A DNA stretch of 64,000 bases, from positions 1-64,000 of the forward strand of contig JASMMK010000010.1 in the NCBI GenBank assembly GCA_030748215.1. The letters are read 5' to 3'. This DNA comes from Candidatus Scalindua sp. GTDB taxonomy: Bacteria > Planctomycetota > Brocadiia > Brocadiales > Scalinduaceae. This document shows positions 7,599 through 15,666 of the stretch, piece after piece; the first letter of the stretch is position 1, and the number at the start of each line of letters is the position of its first letter. A program made the position numbers and the translations under genes. The notes under the pieces were generated by a model that was given only the letters and a program-made list of their open reading frames with translations, was not told the DNA's origin and ran no database searches.

Positions 7599-7949
7599 TT
7601 ATTTTTTCTTTTTTGCTACTGTAGTTTTCTTGCCGACAGTTTTTGTCTTTGACTTTACACCTGCTTTAGGTTTTACTTTCGCTTTTACCTGAGAAATTGT
7701 TTTTGGTGCACATACGCTACTCTTACTCACTGCAACTCTGCCACAATTTCCACAATAGTATTTGAACTTAAGAACTTTAGTGGCACAGACATGTCTTGTA
7801 TCTGTTTCAACTGCTCCGCAATAATCACAAACAAGTGTTTTTTCCTGTGGAACAGGAGTACATAAGTGACCTTTCTTTGAAGTGACCCTTCCACATGTTT
7901 TACAGGTATACACTTTTTTTGCAGCTAGTTTTGTCTTCTTTGTAGCCAT
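7599..7949 (-). CDS. Triple zinc-ribbon protein with lysine-rich tail
   Basis: The 116-residue protein has three repeats of C-x2-C-x10-C (starting near residues 16, 41 and 65), each preceded by an aromatic residue (YTCKTCG, LVCDYCG, YYCGNCG). Both ends are strongly basic: MATKKTKLAAKKV and a tail of alternating K, V, T and A ending VAKKKK. No signal peptide is seen, so it is cytoplasmic. The repeats suggest one metal site each, with the third cysteine and possibly a histidine (GHLC, RHVC) completing the site. The tail could bind nucleic acid. No named family is recognised. AAGGAGCC lies 6 bases upstream of the ATG. Confidence 0.75.
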   Translation of the reverse strand: MATKKTKLAAKKVYTCKTCGRVTSKKGHLCTPVPQEKTLVCDYCGAVETDTRHVCATKVLKFKYYCGNCGRVAVSKSSVCAPKTISQVKAKVKPKAGVKSKTKTVGKKTTVAKKKK

Positions 7950-8034
7950 ATTTGGCTCCTTCCATTTTAGATTTAAATGTTCATTTAAATCAAGGTTAAG
8001 ATAAGTAGTGTCACGTCATACTACAGCAACCTAA

Positions 8035-8409
8035 TTATTCCGTCTTTACCTGAATCTTCCCTTCCCATAGACCGTGTAAATTGCAACGACTGATCGCCCT
8101 TAATGTAGAATCGAGCCCATGATGACCCAGTTTCAGAGGAATTGTCACCTCTGGCTTTGTCATTACCGGTGCAAAATCAAATCTGCCCAGATATACATTG
8201 CCTACATAAAATTCAATCCATTGTATAAAATGTTCATTTTCATTCGGATGTTCAATTTCTCCCACCGTAATCTTTACATCGTAAAACTCACCGGCTTTTA
8301 AAACAGGAGGCACCGTAATAACGGGCACATGTTTTTTCGCCACCGGTGAATCTGACTCTACATCTTCAGGCTTATTTAACTTACAAAACAGCGCTTTTTC
8401 ATTCGACAT
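8035..8409 (-). CDS. Superoxide reductase (neelaredoxin type)
   Basis: The 124-residue protein is a single SOR domain without the N-terminal desulforedoxin domain. It reduces superoxide to hydrogen peroxide at a non-heme iron in the cytoplasm. Predicted iron ligands are H27 (KKHVPVI), H54, H60 (EHPNENEH), C109 and H112 (CNLH). The glutamate normally two residues before the first histidine is lysine (K25), while the adjacent catalytic lysine is kept (K26). A close paralogue lies at 40976 and a relic at 7514. Electrons would come from a rubredoxin- or desulforedoxin-like donor such as those near 48.7-50.4 kb. Confidence 0.9.
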   Translation of the reverse strand: MSNEKALFCKLNKPEDVESDSPVAKKHVPVITVPPVLKAGEFYDVKITVGEIEHPNENEHFIQWIEFYVGNVYLGRFDFAPVMTKPEVTIPLKLGHHGLDSTLRAISRCNLHGLWEGKIQVKTE

Positions 8410-8496
8410 TCCTTATTCTCCAAAAAAGGTTATAACTCCTTGAACTTTAAAAGACAATCTCATCTTAGATAATGTATATGCGTTATCAAACACAAA

Positions 8497-8590
8497 CTAA
8501 CCTCCAGCCTGCTTCATCCACTCCGGCCAGTCTGGCCATGGATATCGAGAAACCGCATGGCAGGCAAAACATTTGATTGATTTTTCTCAT
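8497..8590 (-). pseudogene. Cytochrome c' relic: start and heme tail with the middle deleted
   Basis: AAAGGAG and an ATG at 8590 give MRKINQM, like the start MKKINQICIA of the cytochrome at 50932. Eighteen or so bases later, in another frame, the sequence encodes IKCFACHAVSRYPWPDW and then PEWMKQAGG and a stop, which is the heme-bearing end of the same family. About 400 bases of gene body are missing. The junction is consistent with recombination between short ATCAAAT-like sequences at both ends. Confidence 0.8.
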
Positions 8591-8682
8591 TCAGTACTCC
8601 TTTCTACAAAAATAGCTAAAATTTTATTATTACGTACAGAACTCCTTTCAGATTCTGTTTAATATGTAATTTTTGATAATTA

Positions 8683-10035
8683 TTAATGAAGCTTAAAACG
8701 TGCCATCTGCCTGTTATAGAGCAGATCAAAAGACCAGTCCCATATTGCACGCAACAGTTTTTCTGCAATCAGCAAATGTCTTAAATAAGTTAGCTTCCAG
8801 CTAAACCAGGCAGAGAAACCTTTCAATTCAAATTTACCAATTAAATTCGCTACACCTTTTCTTTCGCCAAGGGATACTGTAGAACCCAGAAATACATATT
8901 TGAAATGATGAAGCTTTTTCCCACTAAAGTGCTTTACAATATTTATGGCAACAGTCTTGGATTCTTGCACTGCAACCTGTGCCGTCTGCATTAGCGGGCT
9001 CTCTCCCACTTTCGGCATAAAACAGGCATTATCTCCTAAGGCAAAAATTTCAGGTTTGTCCCTTGCCTGTAAAAAGGAATTTACTTTTACCCGGCCATCT
9101 GAGTTCCTTTTCAGAGGCAAACTTGCTACTAAATTATTGGCTTTTACTCCTGCAGCCCATAGAACGTTGTGTGTAGGAATAAAAAACTTTCCATTAAGCT
9201 CAATAGCACAATCGGTTATTTTTGTAACTTTCGTTGAGGTCATGATCTCTATATTGTTTTCTTGAAGATGTTTCATGGCATATTTCACCAGGTATGGATC
9301 CATATTGGGCAATATCTGATCCATAGCTTCTATCAATATGATTCGGCAGTCGCGGTCAAATTCTACGAACTCAAACTCTTCTGATAAAACATTTTTACAT
9401 AGATCATGTAATTCCACTATGTATTCTGTCCCGGTAGCACCGGCACCTATAACAACAAAAGTTAAAAGTTCTTTTTTCAGTTGCAGATTATCTGTTTGAT
9501 TTGCCAGTTCAAAGCATTCAAGAATTCGTGCCTTAATTCCTTCTGAAGTTTTTATACTACTCAAGGTATATGAATACTTATCTGCACCGGTAACGCCAAA
9601 AAAGTTAGGATCGCTTCCCATTGCAAGTACCAGATAGTCGTATCTGAATTTCTCTCTTCTGTCTGAAATAAAATCTGGTTTATTAATGTATGTGTAGTGG
9701 TCATATTTTGGAGGGTTGTCGCGACCGGTACCGCTTGTACATATCTCTACAGCCCGGTTTTTCAAATCTATTTCCTCTACCTCGCCATGATGGAATTCTA
9801 CATCTTCTCCCTTAAACACCATACGCAATGGTTTTTTGATGTGATCTGAGTGGATAGAAGCGGTTGCTACTTCATGTAAAAGCGGAGTAAAAAAATGATA
9901 AGTGTTTCGATCTATTAGGGTAATTGTTACATTTAGGATTTTTTTAGTAAATTTCAGAAGATATTTAGCAGTGCATATACCGCCGAAGCCTGCACCTAAT
10001 ATCAGTATATCTATCTGTTTCTGTCGCCTTTTCAT
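8683..10035 (-). CDS. ndh: Type II NADH dehydrogenase
   Basis: The 450-residue protein has an N-terminal FAD-binding motif ILGAGFGG (about 12-19), a second Rossmann motif FVVIGAGATGTEYIVEL (about 190-206) for NAD(P)H, and the FAD-proximal motif EIFALGDNACF. NDH-2 enzymes transfer electrons from NADH to quinone at the membrane surface without pumping protons. The C-terminal 50 residues contain amphipathic segments (SAWFSWKLTYLRHLL) as expected for membrane attachment. The start MKRRQKQIDILILGAG has GAGAGGG nearby. It lies between a SOR/cytochrome region and unknown genes and could keep oxygen-respiring quinone reduced for the cbb3 oxidase. Confidence 0.9.
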   Translation of the reverse strand: MKRRQKQIDILILGAGFGGICTAKYLLKFTKKILNVTITLIDRNTYHFFTPLLHEVATASIHSDHIKKPLRMVFKGEDVEFHHGEVEEIDLKNRAVEICTSGTGRDNPPKYDHYTYINKPDFISDRREKFRYDYLVLAMGSDPNFFGVTGADKYSYTLSSIKTSEGIKARILECFELANQTDNLQLKKELLTFVVIGAGATGTEYIVELHDLCKNVLSEEFEFVEFDRDCRIILIEAMDQILPNMDPYLVKYAMKHLQENNIEIMTSTKVTKITDCAIELNGKFFIPTHNVLWAAGVKANNLVASLPLKRNSDGRVKVNSFLQARDKPEIFALGDNACFMPKVGESPLMQTAQVAVQESKTVAINIVKHFSGKKLHHFKYVFLGSTVSLGERKGVANLIGKFELKGFSAWFSWKLTYLRHLLIAEKLLRAIWDWSFDLLYNRQMARFKLH

Positions 10036-10153
10036 CTTAATACCCTCTCTTCTCTGAGTATTAATAGCTCGATTTCTAAAAAAGCATAATCAGTATTAAT
10101 AATTTTATCGTCCTATACATTGTTGAATCCCCCTCTCATGACGATACTTCCAT

Positions 10154-10170
10154 AGTGCAATAATTGCACT
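10154..10170. promoter_or_regulatory. 17-base perfect palindrome upstream of ndh
   Basis: AGTGCAATAATTGCACT is a perfect dyad around one central base, about 120 bases before the ndh start codon and downstream of the gene at 10255 (stop side). It has the size of a repressor operator. No factor can be named. Confidence 0.4.
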
Positions 10171-10254
10171 CTTCCTCTCTATAATGAAACAAATAAATCT
10201 GTTGAATGAGTTCCCACATATAGCTATTCTTATTAAATAATACAGTGCAAAATC

Positions 10255-10809
10255 TTATATCATGATACGTTCCTTATCGATAGAGCAGAGGACAAAGTAC
10301 CCAACAAACCATGTTTGCCTTCTCCACGGAAACTTATAATACGCTCTCCCTAAAATCTGTCCATCTTTAAACTTCCTTACCTCATCTACCAAACCGAAGG
10401 TCAACAGATGATATGGCCTGTAATCTAAGGCAATACAAGGCTTATCGTCAGCGTACGCATTTTTAGTATAAGTATCAAACTTGAAGAGCCGGGGAAAGTA
10501 CCTGCTTTTAAACAGATTTATGCCATGACCTTCTTTGCCTTCATTAAAAGAAGTAATGAATTTTTTACCGGTCCACTGTCTCAATGGGCTTTTAAACGCG
10601 ATCTTAATCACACATTTTAACCACCAGGGATTTTCAGGATTCAGAGCAAGAATTCCCCCTGCAGTGTCACCTTCAAGTTCTTCAAATCCTGGTAAAGCTT
10701 CCGTATCAAATAACGTATCAGGATCATCGATTGAACATCTCTTTAACTGTTCAAAGATCGCTACTGCTTCTTTTTCAGAATATCGCATATCTTGATAACG
10801 TAAAATCAA
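10255..10809 (-). CDS. Unrecognised protein, about 180 aa
   Basis: The frame encodes up to 184 residues from a TTG at 10809. An ATG at 10788 (MRYSEKEAVAIF) gives 177 residues. Neither has a clear ribosome site. There is no signal peptide or membrane helix, but it is rich in aromatic residues (NPENPWWLKCVIKIAFK, YYKFPWRRQTWFVGYF). The segment PCIALDYRPYHLLTF followed by LVDEVRKFKDGQILGRAYYK resembles small lipid- or ligand-binding beta proteins, but the similarity is too weak to name a family. It is 105 bases downstream of the 91-residue protein at 10915, separated from it by a terminator. Confidence 0.65.
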   Translation of the reverse strand: MILRYQDMRYSEKEAVAIFEQLKRCSIDDPDTLFDTEALPGFEELEGDTAGGILALNPENPWWLKCVIKIAFKSPLRQWTGKKFITSFNEGKEGHGINLFKSRYFPRLFKFDTYTKNAYADDKPCIALDYRPYHLLTFGLVDEVRKFKDGQILGRAYYKFPWRRQTWFVGYFVLCSIDKERIMI

Positions 10810-10864
10810 ACGGAATTGTTTAAGATCCTTCTATTAAAAAAAACGAGGAGAGGTGTAAATAGAA

Positions 10865-10906
10865 AAAGGCTTATACACATGAAACAGTCCATATATATAA
10901 GCCTTT
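10865..10906 (-). terminator. Rho-independent terminator after the gene at 10915
   Basis: On the minus strand the perfect 11-base stem AAAGGCTTATA / TATAAGCCTTT (10896-10906 and 10865-10875, 20-base loop) begins 9 bases after the stop codon. Its 3' arm runs into TTTTTCTATT. Confidence 0.8.
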
Positions 10907-10914
10907 GAAACAGA

Positions 10915-11190
10915 TTAACCTTGAGGAATAACCTGACCTAACGGCACTCCTTTAATTCTCTTCAAGCAATCATTTAATGCGTCATCTAGAGAATCACCCA
11001 AACCGACGTAATCGGTATTACTACACTCTTTGCTGATCAGGCTGGGAACCGCAATGAAGGAACCTTTAGACGAACCGCCAATAGGTTCTCTGACATTGAC
11101 GAAGACTCTCTCATCATCTCTCTCCAGTTCATATTGATGCACACGTGATAATACATCATCCTGATCTAAGAATTCTTCTCTGTTTTCCAT
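10915..11190 (-). CDS. Unrecognised small acidic protein, 91 aa
   Basis: From the ATG at 11190 (MENREEFLDQDDVLSRV), preceded by AAAGGAG at 5 bases, the product is 91 residues. It has an acidic N-terminal third and ends LGQVIPQG. The middle (GGSSKGSFIAVPSL... then a DALNDCLKRIKG helix) resembles small proteins of the HicB-like or DUF type in which a beta sheet is followed by a helix containing DALxxCL. No partner toxin is adjacent, so this comparison is weak. It ends in its own terminator. Function unknown. Confidence 0.6.
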   Translation of the reverse strand: MENREEFLDQDDVLSRVHQYELERDDERVFVNVREPIGGSSKGSFIAVPSLISKECSNTDYVGLGDSLDDALNDCLKRIKGVPLGQVIPQG

Positions 11191-11469
11191 ATCATCTCCT
11201 TTATTCCTGTTTAGTAAAAGAGTAAATAAAAACAATATAAATAACGCGCCTTAACTCGCAACTCGTTTCCTTACTTTAGTCACTTTGAACTTTACAAAGT
11301 GTCATTATACTTGATACCGGGAACAACAGCGACTATTTATTTCTACCGTTACACTCAAAAAACAGTCCTGATGGGTTGGAAGTATTTGCCCCTGTACGCC
11401 TTAGAAAACCGGACTATTCCGGCACAAAATAGTCGTAATCCGTGGTTACTTAAAAGGGTGTTTTTAATC

Positions 11470-11497
11470 TTGACAGGTACCCCAAAAAATGTAGACT
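11470..11497 (+). promoter_or_regulatory. Possible sigma-70 promoter for the formate dehydrogenase gene
   Basis: TTGACA (11470-11475), a 16-base spacer and TAGACT (11492-11497) lie about 195 bases before the FDH start codon. The 500 bases between 11191 and 11693 hold no convincing gene. They include a heptamer-type repeat (11251-11268) and a small GACTATT/AATAGTC stem near 11415. No molybdenum-cofactor riboswitch was recognised. Confidence 0.4.
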
Positions 11498-11693
11498 TGC
11501 CGCTATTCAATGTAACACATTCTTCTATTTTTACCTGTTTCTGAAAAACTATCTGTTTAGTTAGACTAAGAGTGTTTTATCTAGAGGAGGGTTTTTAATA
11601 AAAATACCACTATCGCTTTAAACCTGTTTATCAATCCAGTTCGGAATAATATATACCCGCTCAAAATAGTTAATTTTACCCGGAGGAGAGAAT

Positions 11694-14600
11694 ATGGAGA
11701 TTACGCGCAGGAAATTTATAAAACTCGGTGGTCTTGGTGTCGCGGCCGTAGTCCTCGCCGATATAGGATGTACCCAGAGCCGGAGTGTACAGACCGAAAC
11801 ACCGCCACCATTGAAAGTGGAGAGCCATAAAGAAGCGCGTACCATCTGCTGTTTCTGTTCCGTAGGCTGCGGGATGATAACCTCTGTCAGCAACGGCAAG
11901 GTCACTAACCTCGAAGGTAATCCCGACCATCCAATCAGCCGCGGCGCACTGTGCAGTAAAGCAGCCGGCCTCTCATTCCTGCCAAACAGCCCTCAACGAA
12001 TTACCAAACCGATGTACAGAGCGCCTTTCTCCAACGAGTGGAAGGAAGTTGACTGGGACTTTGCATACTCAAGAATGGTAAAGAAGATAAAAACTGTCCG
12101 TGATGAAAACTGGATTGAGAATGAAAATATAGGGGGCACTGACTACAGGGCCAGCCGATGCGATGCACTTGCATTTTATGGAGGCGCCGCAAACACAAAT
12201 GAAGAGTGCTATCTTTACGGAAAAATGGCCCGGTTGTTAGGCGTTGTCCAACTTGAGCATCAGGCCCGTATCTGCCATTCGTCTACTGTTGCCGCCCTGG
12301 CACCATCTTTCGGAAGAGGCGCAATGACAAATCACTGGAACGACATTCAGCACGCAAAGGTAATTCTCATCCAGGGAAGTAACGCCGCAGAGAACCACCC
12401 GGTTTCCATGAAATGGGTGGATAAGGCGAAAGAAAATGGAGCCACAGTAATTCACGTTGACCCGAGATATACGAGAACCTCTTCCCAGGCCGACATCTTT
12501 GCACAGGTCAGGCCGGGTACCGATATCGCTGTTTTCGGGGCTATTATTAATAATGTCCTGAGCGAAGGGCTCTATGATGAGTTCTACCTGAAACACTTTT
12601 CCAACGCATCCTTTCGGATAAAAAAGGATTTCTCTTTCCACGAAGGTCTCTTCTCAGGATACGATTCAGATAAAAAAATATATGATAAAAGCTCGTGGGG
12701 ATATGCCGTCCTGGAAGATGGAAAACCGGCAAAAGCGTCAGACCTGAATGAACCTGATACTGTTTTCTCATATCTTAAGAAACACTACGCGCGGTACGAC
12801 TTCGAAACCTCTTCAAAGATAACAGGAATACCAGTAGCGAAACTAAAAAAGATAGCCGGTGTATTCGCGAATAATCATCCAGGTACAGTCATGTACGCTC
12901 TGGGACTTACCCAGCACACTACCGGTGTACAGAACATTCGATCACTTGTTGTCATGCAGCTCCTTCTCGGAAATATCGGTGTGTCAGGGGGTGGAATAAA
13001 CGCGTTGAGAGGCCACTCAAATGTCCAGGGCTCAACCGATATGTGTCTGCTCTTCCATATCCTGCCCGGTTATCTCGCTTCTCCAACGCACAAGCAGCCG
13101 ACTATCGATGACTGGAATAACAGCAATGGAAAGTTTAAGGAAAAATTTCTTGTAAACCTGCTCAAGGCCTGGTTCGGCGAAAATGCCACGAAGGAGAATG
13201 GTTATCTATATAAACATCTCCCTCTCAGGAACGGAATGCAGAACTATTCGGCCGTAAGACTCTTTGAGAATATGCTGGATGGTAAGATCAAATATTTCCA
13301 TGTCATGGGGCAGAACCCCATGGTTACCAATCCGAATATCAATGCTGTTCGTGAAGGGCTTTCAAAGCTGGACATGCTGGTCTGCCAGGAGCTGTTTGAA
13401 AGTGAAACATCCGCTTTCTGGAAATCTCCCGGAACAGACCCGTCTCAGATAGCCACGGAAGTGCTCCTCCTGCCGGCCGCATCTTTTGTAGAAAAAGAGG
13501 GTACTATTACAAACAGCGGCAGGTGGATCCAGTGGAGGCAGAAAGCTATCGATCCGATAGGTATGGCCAAGAATGATTGTGAAATTATTGATACTCTTTT
13601 CACTAAGTTGAGAGAAGAGTATAAACAGTCACCAAATCCGGCAAACCAGGACCCTATCCTCAAAGCAGACTGGAACTACAACCTCAGTTACATATACGAA
13701 GATGTACTGAAGGAGATCAACGGTTACGATCTGAAGACCGGCAGACCTGTTAAAGGTATCGGCAGTTTGAAAGATGACGGAACAACTTCTGCCGGAGAGT
13801 GGATCTATTCCGGCTGCTTCAGTGAAGGACATAACCTTACCAAGAGGCAGAACGACAAATACGATCCGGAGAAGATGGGACTATATCCAAAATGGGCATT
13901 CTCATGGCCGGGCAATGTAAGAGTGCTGTATAACAGGGCTTCGTGTGATCTGGAAGGAAAGCCGCGCGATCCGGATCGTGCCCTGGTATGGTGGGACAAG
14001 GAAGCAGGGAAATGGACCGGTGTTGACAAGCCTGACGTAAAGGGTATAACTTCCGAACCGTCCTCTGCGAAAGGCCGTGTCGCATTTAAGATGACAGCGG
14101 AAGGGAGCGGCAGGATATTTACCGCACCTTACCACTCCAAAAAGGATGATGCCGTCTGGGCAAAATCCGGAGCGAACCTTGATGGACCTATACCTGAATT
14201 CTATGAACCGGTTGAAAGTCCGGCAGAGAACATCCTGCACCCTAAAGTATCAACTAACCCGGTTGTAATCTATCCGAGATTGAAAAATTTGCAGCCTGTC
14301 GGATCATCAGCCGAGTATCCATATGTTCTGTGCACATCTGCCCTGACCGAGCACTGGGGCGGCGGCTGTATTACGCGGAACAATCCATGGATTAATGAGT
14401 TGATGCCGGAAGTATTTGCGGAGATCAGTGAAGAGCTGGCAGCAAAACTAAACGTCTATAACGGGGAGAGGATCAAGCTTCGAACCAGCAGAGACGAGAT
14501 CGATGTTATCGCCATGGCAACCAAGAGGATCCATCCTTTGAACGTCAACGGCAAGACAGTGGAAGTCATCTGGGTACCTCAGCATTGGGGATTTCAGACA

Positions 14601-14705
14601 CTCAGTCCTGCCTGGAGCGCGAACCTGCTGACGATTGACGTTGGAGATCCGAATACATGGATACAGGAGACAAAGGCGTGCCTGTGCGATGCAGAAAAGG
14701 CGTGA
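11694..14705 (+). CDS. fdhA: Formate dehydrogenase catalytic subunit, cysteine type, Tat-exported
   Basis: The 1003-residue protein has a Tat signal RRKFIKLGG, a [4Fe-4S] motif with cysteines 52/53, 55, 59 and one in GALCSKA, and a bis-MGD molybdopterin oxidoreductase fold of the FDH-N/FDH-O type (QLEHQAR, FGRGAMTNHWNDI, HPVSMKWVDKA). The Mo/W ligand is cysteine 194 (ARICHSSTVA), where many relatives have selenocysteine. It oxidises formate to CO2 in the periplasm, or the reverse. GGAGGAG lies 7 bases before the ATG. FdhE, a cysteine desulfurase and the beta subunit follow on the same strand; no cytochrome b subunit is present. Molybdenum versus tungsten cannot be decided here. Confidence 0.95.
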   Translation: MEITRRKFIKLGGLGVAAVVLADIGCTQSRSVQTETPPPLKVESHKEARTICCFCSVGCGMITSVSNGKVTNLEGNPDHPISRGALCSKAAGLSFLPNSPQRITKPMYRAPFSNEWKEVDWDFAYSRMVKKIKTVRDENWIENENIGGTDYRASRCDALAFYGGAANTNEECYLYGKMARLLGVVQLEHQARICHSSTVAALAPSFGRGAMTNHWNDIQHAKVILIQGSNAAENHPVSMKWVDKAKENGATVIHVDPRYTRTSSQADIFAQVRPGTDIAVFGAIINNVLSEGLYDEFYLKHFSNASFRIKKDFSFHEGLFSGYDSDKKIYDKSSWGYAVLEDGKPAKASDLNEPDTVFSYLKKHYARYDFETSSKITGIPVAKLKKIAGVFANNHPGTVMYALGLTQHTTGVQNIRSLVVMQLLLGNIGVSGGGINALRGHSNVQGSTDMCLLFHILPGYLASPTHKQPTIDDWNNSNGKFKEKFLVNLLKAWFGENATKENGYLYKHLPLRNGMQNYSAVRLFENMLDGKIKYFHVMGQNPMVTNPNINAVREGLSKLDMLVCQELFESETSAFWKSPGTDPSQIATEVLLLPAASFVEKEGTITNSGRWIQWRQKAIDPIGMAKNDCEIIDTLFTKLREEYKQSPNPANQDPILKADWNYNLSYIYEDVLKEINGYDLKTGRPVKGIGSLKDDGTTSAGEWIYSGCFSEGHNLTKRQNDKYDPEKMGLYPKWAFSWPGNVRVLYNRASCDLEGKPRDPDRALVWWDKEAGKWTGVDKPDVKGITSEPSSAKGRVAFKMTAEGSGRIFTAPYHSKKDDAVWAKSGANLDGPIPEFYEPVESPAENILHPKVSTNPVVIYPRLKNLQPVGSSAEYPYVLCTSALTEHWGGGCITRNNPWINELMPEVFAEISEELAAKLNVYNGERIKLRTSRDEIDVIAMATKRIHPLNVNGKTVEVIWVPQHWGFQTLSPAWSANLLTIDVGDPNTWIQETKACLCDAEKA

Positions 14706-14820
14706 GTTGCGAGCTTCGTGTTACGGGTTGCGAGTTACGAGTTAAGATGATTTTGAGTTTTGTAATTTATTAACTTCCCGCCTAATAAGCTGGCGGACAG
14801 GTAGGCACTTTAGATCACTT
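14703..14820. repeat. Composite dispersed repeat between fdhA and fdhE
   Basis: A heptamer-type block (14703-14745; units GTTGCGA, GTTACGG, GTTACGA) is followed by a block reading TTAACTTCCCGCC...GGCGG...GTAGGCACTTTAGATCACTT. Both modules recur between other genes (e.g. 28380-28440, 34847-34980). Their presence suggests fdhA and fdhE were not always contiguous. Confidence 0.65.
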
Positions 14821-14837
14821 AAACAGGAAGGCTTCAA

Positions 14838-15665
14838 ATGTTTTATTCCCGGGACGATATAGACAAACTTAAAAATGAAAACGTACATCTCTCTGCTTAC
14901 TATGATATGTACTTTGCATTGAGAGAACAGCAGGATAGCTACAAAGAGAGCATTGAGCTCCCCTCAATTAATGAAGCGGTAATCAGGCAACAGATCCTTG
15001 AAGGGAAACCACTGCTCGGAAATTGCGGAATCGACCTTACCGGTTTACCGATACTCTTTATGGATCTCTTTAACGTCTATGTACGGTTCACAAACATGAA
15101 GAGTGATGATGCCATAGCGGCAATTGAAGAGTTGAAACCTGACCTGGTGGGAGTGCTGGAAGAGTTTCTGTTTCAGAAAGGCATCACACAGATGCAGGCG
15201 CTTAGTGCTGATTCGATTCCTGCGGAGATACTGGTATTCCTGATCAAAAATACACTTACCCCTTTAGTGGAAAAATATTCGGAATGTATAAACTCGGCTG
15301 TCGATCTTGACGTCTGGGAGAGCGGGTGCTGTCCTATATGCGGCCATCTGCCGGCTCTGGCGGAACTGAAAAAAACTCCTTCTGGACGACAGAGGTTTCT
15401 ATTCTGCTCTTTGTGTCACACTCCGTGGCCATTCCAGAGACTCAAATGTCCCTACTGCGACAACGTAGAGGATAAAGAGACAGAGTACTTCAGCTTTCCC
15501 GATGAAGAGAACTTCCGTGTAGATGTTTGTAACTCCTGTAAAACATATATTAAAACCGTGATCAATAACAATTCGGATCTGTCTCCGGTACTGCTGGATT
15601 GGAGCTCCCAGAACGTTGACGATTCTGCAGCCCGGAAAGGATACAAAAGAGCAGCTTCAATGTAA
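14838..15665 (+). CDS. fdhE: FdhE-type formate dehydrogenase accessory protein
   Basis: The 275-residue protein has a helical N-terminal half and a C-terminal rubredoxin-like region with four CxxC pairs (CPICGHLP, CSLCHTPW, CPYCDN, CNSCK) from about residue 170. FdhE is needed for maturation of Tat-exported respiratory formate dehydrogenases; it binds iron and the catalytic subunit before export. AGGAAGG stands 8 bases before the ATG. It lies between the catalytic and beta subunit genes, and the next gene starts one base after its stop, so the two are translationally linked. Confidence 0.9.
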   Translation: MFYSRDDIDKLKNENVHLSAYYDMYFALREQQDSYKESIELPSINEAVIRQQILEGKPLLGNCGIDLTGLPILFMDLFNVYVRFTNMKSDDAIAAIEELKPDLVGVLEEFLFQKGITQMQALSADSIPAEILVFLIKNTLTPLVEKYSECINSAVDLDVWESGCCPICGHLPALAELKKTPSGRQRFLFCSLCHTPWPFQRLKCPYCDNVEDKETEYFSFPDEENFRVDVCNSCKTYIKTVINNNSDLSPVLLDWSSQNVDDSAARKGYKRAASM

Positions 15666-15666
15666 C

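Noticed and set aside
8500-8515. GG-N10-GC match on the minus strand near 8511-8524
   Set aside because: It lies inside the cytochrome c' relic's coding sequence and the -12 element is AAGC instead of TTGC.
11299-11544. Open frame of 81 codons before the formate dehydrogenase gene
   Set aside because: Runs through the probable promoter, has no ribosome site and no protein-like pattern.
11476-11693. Possible molybdenum-cofactor riboswitch before fdhA
   Set aside because: Only one small stem was found and the conserved riboswitch core could not be recognised.
12237-12641. Open frame of 134 codons antisense to the formate dehydrogenase gene
   Set aside because: Shadow of the coding strand; no start signal or family similarity.
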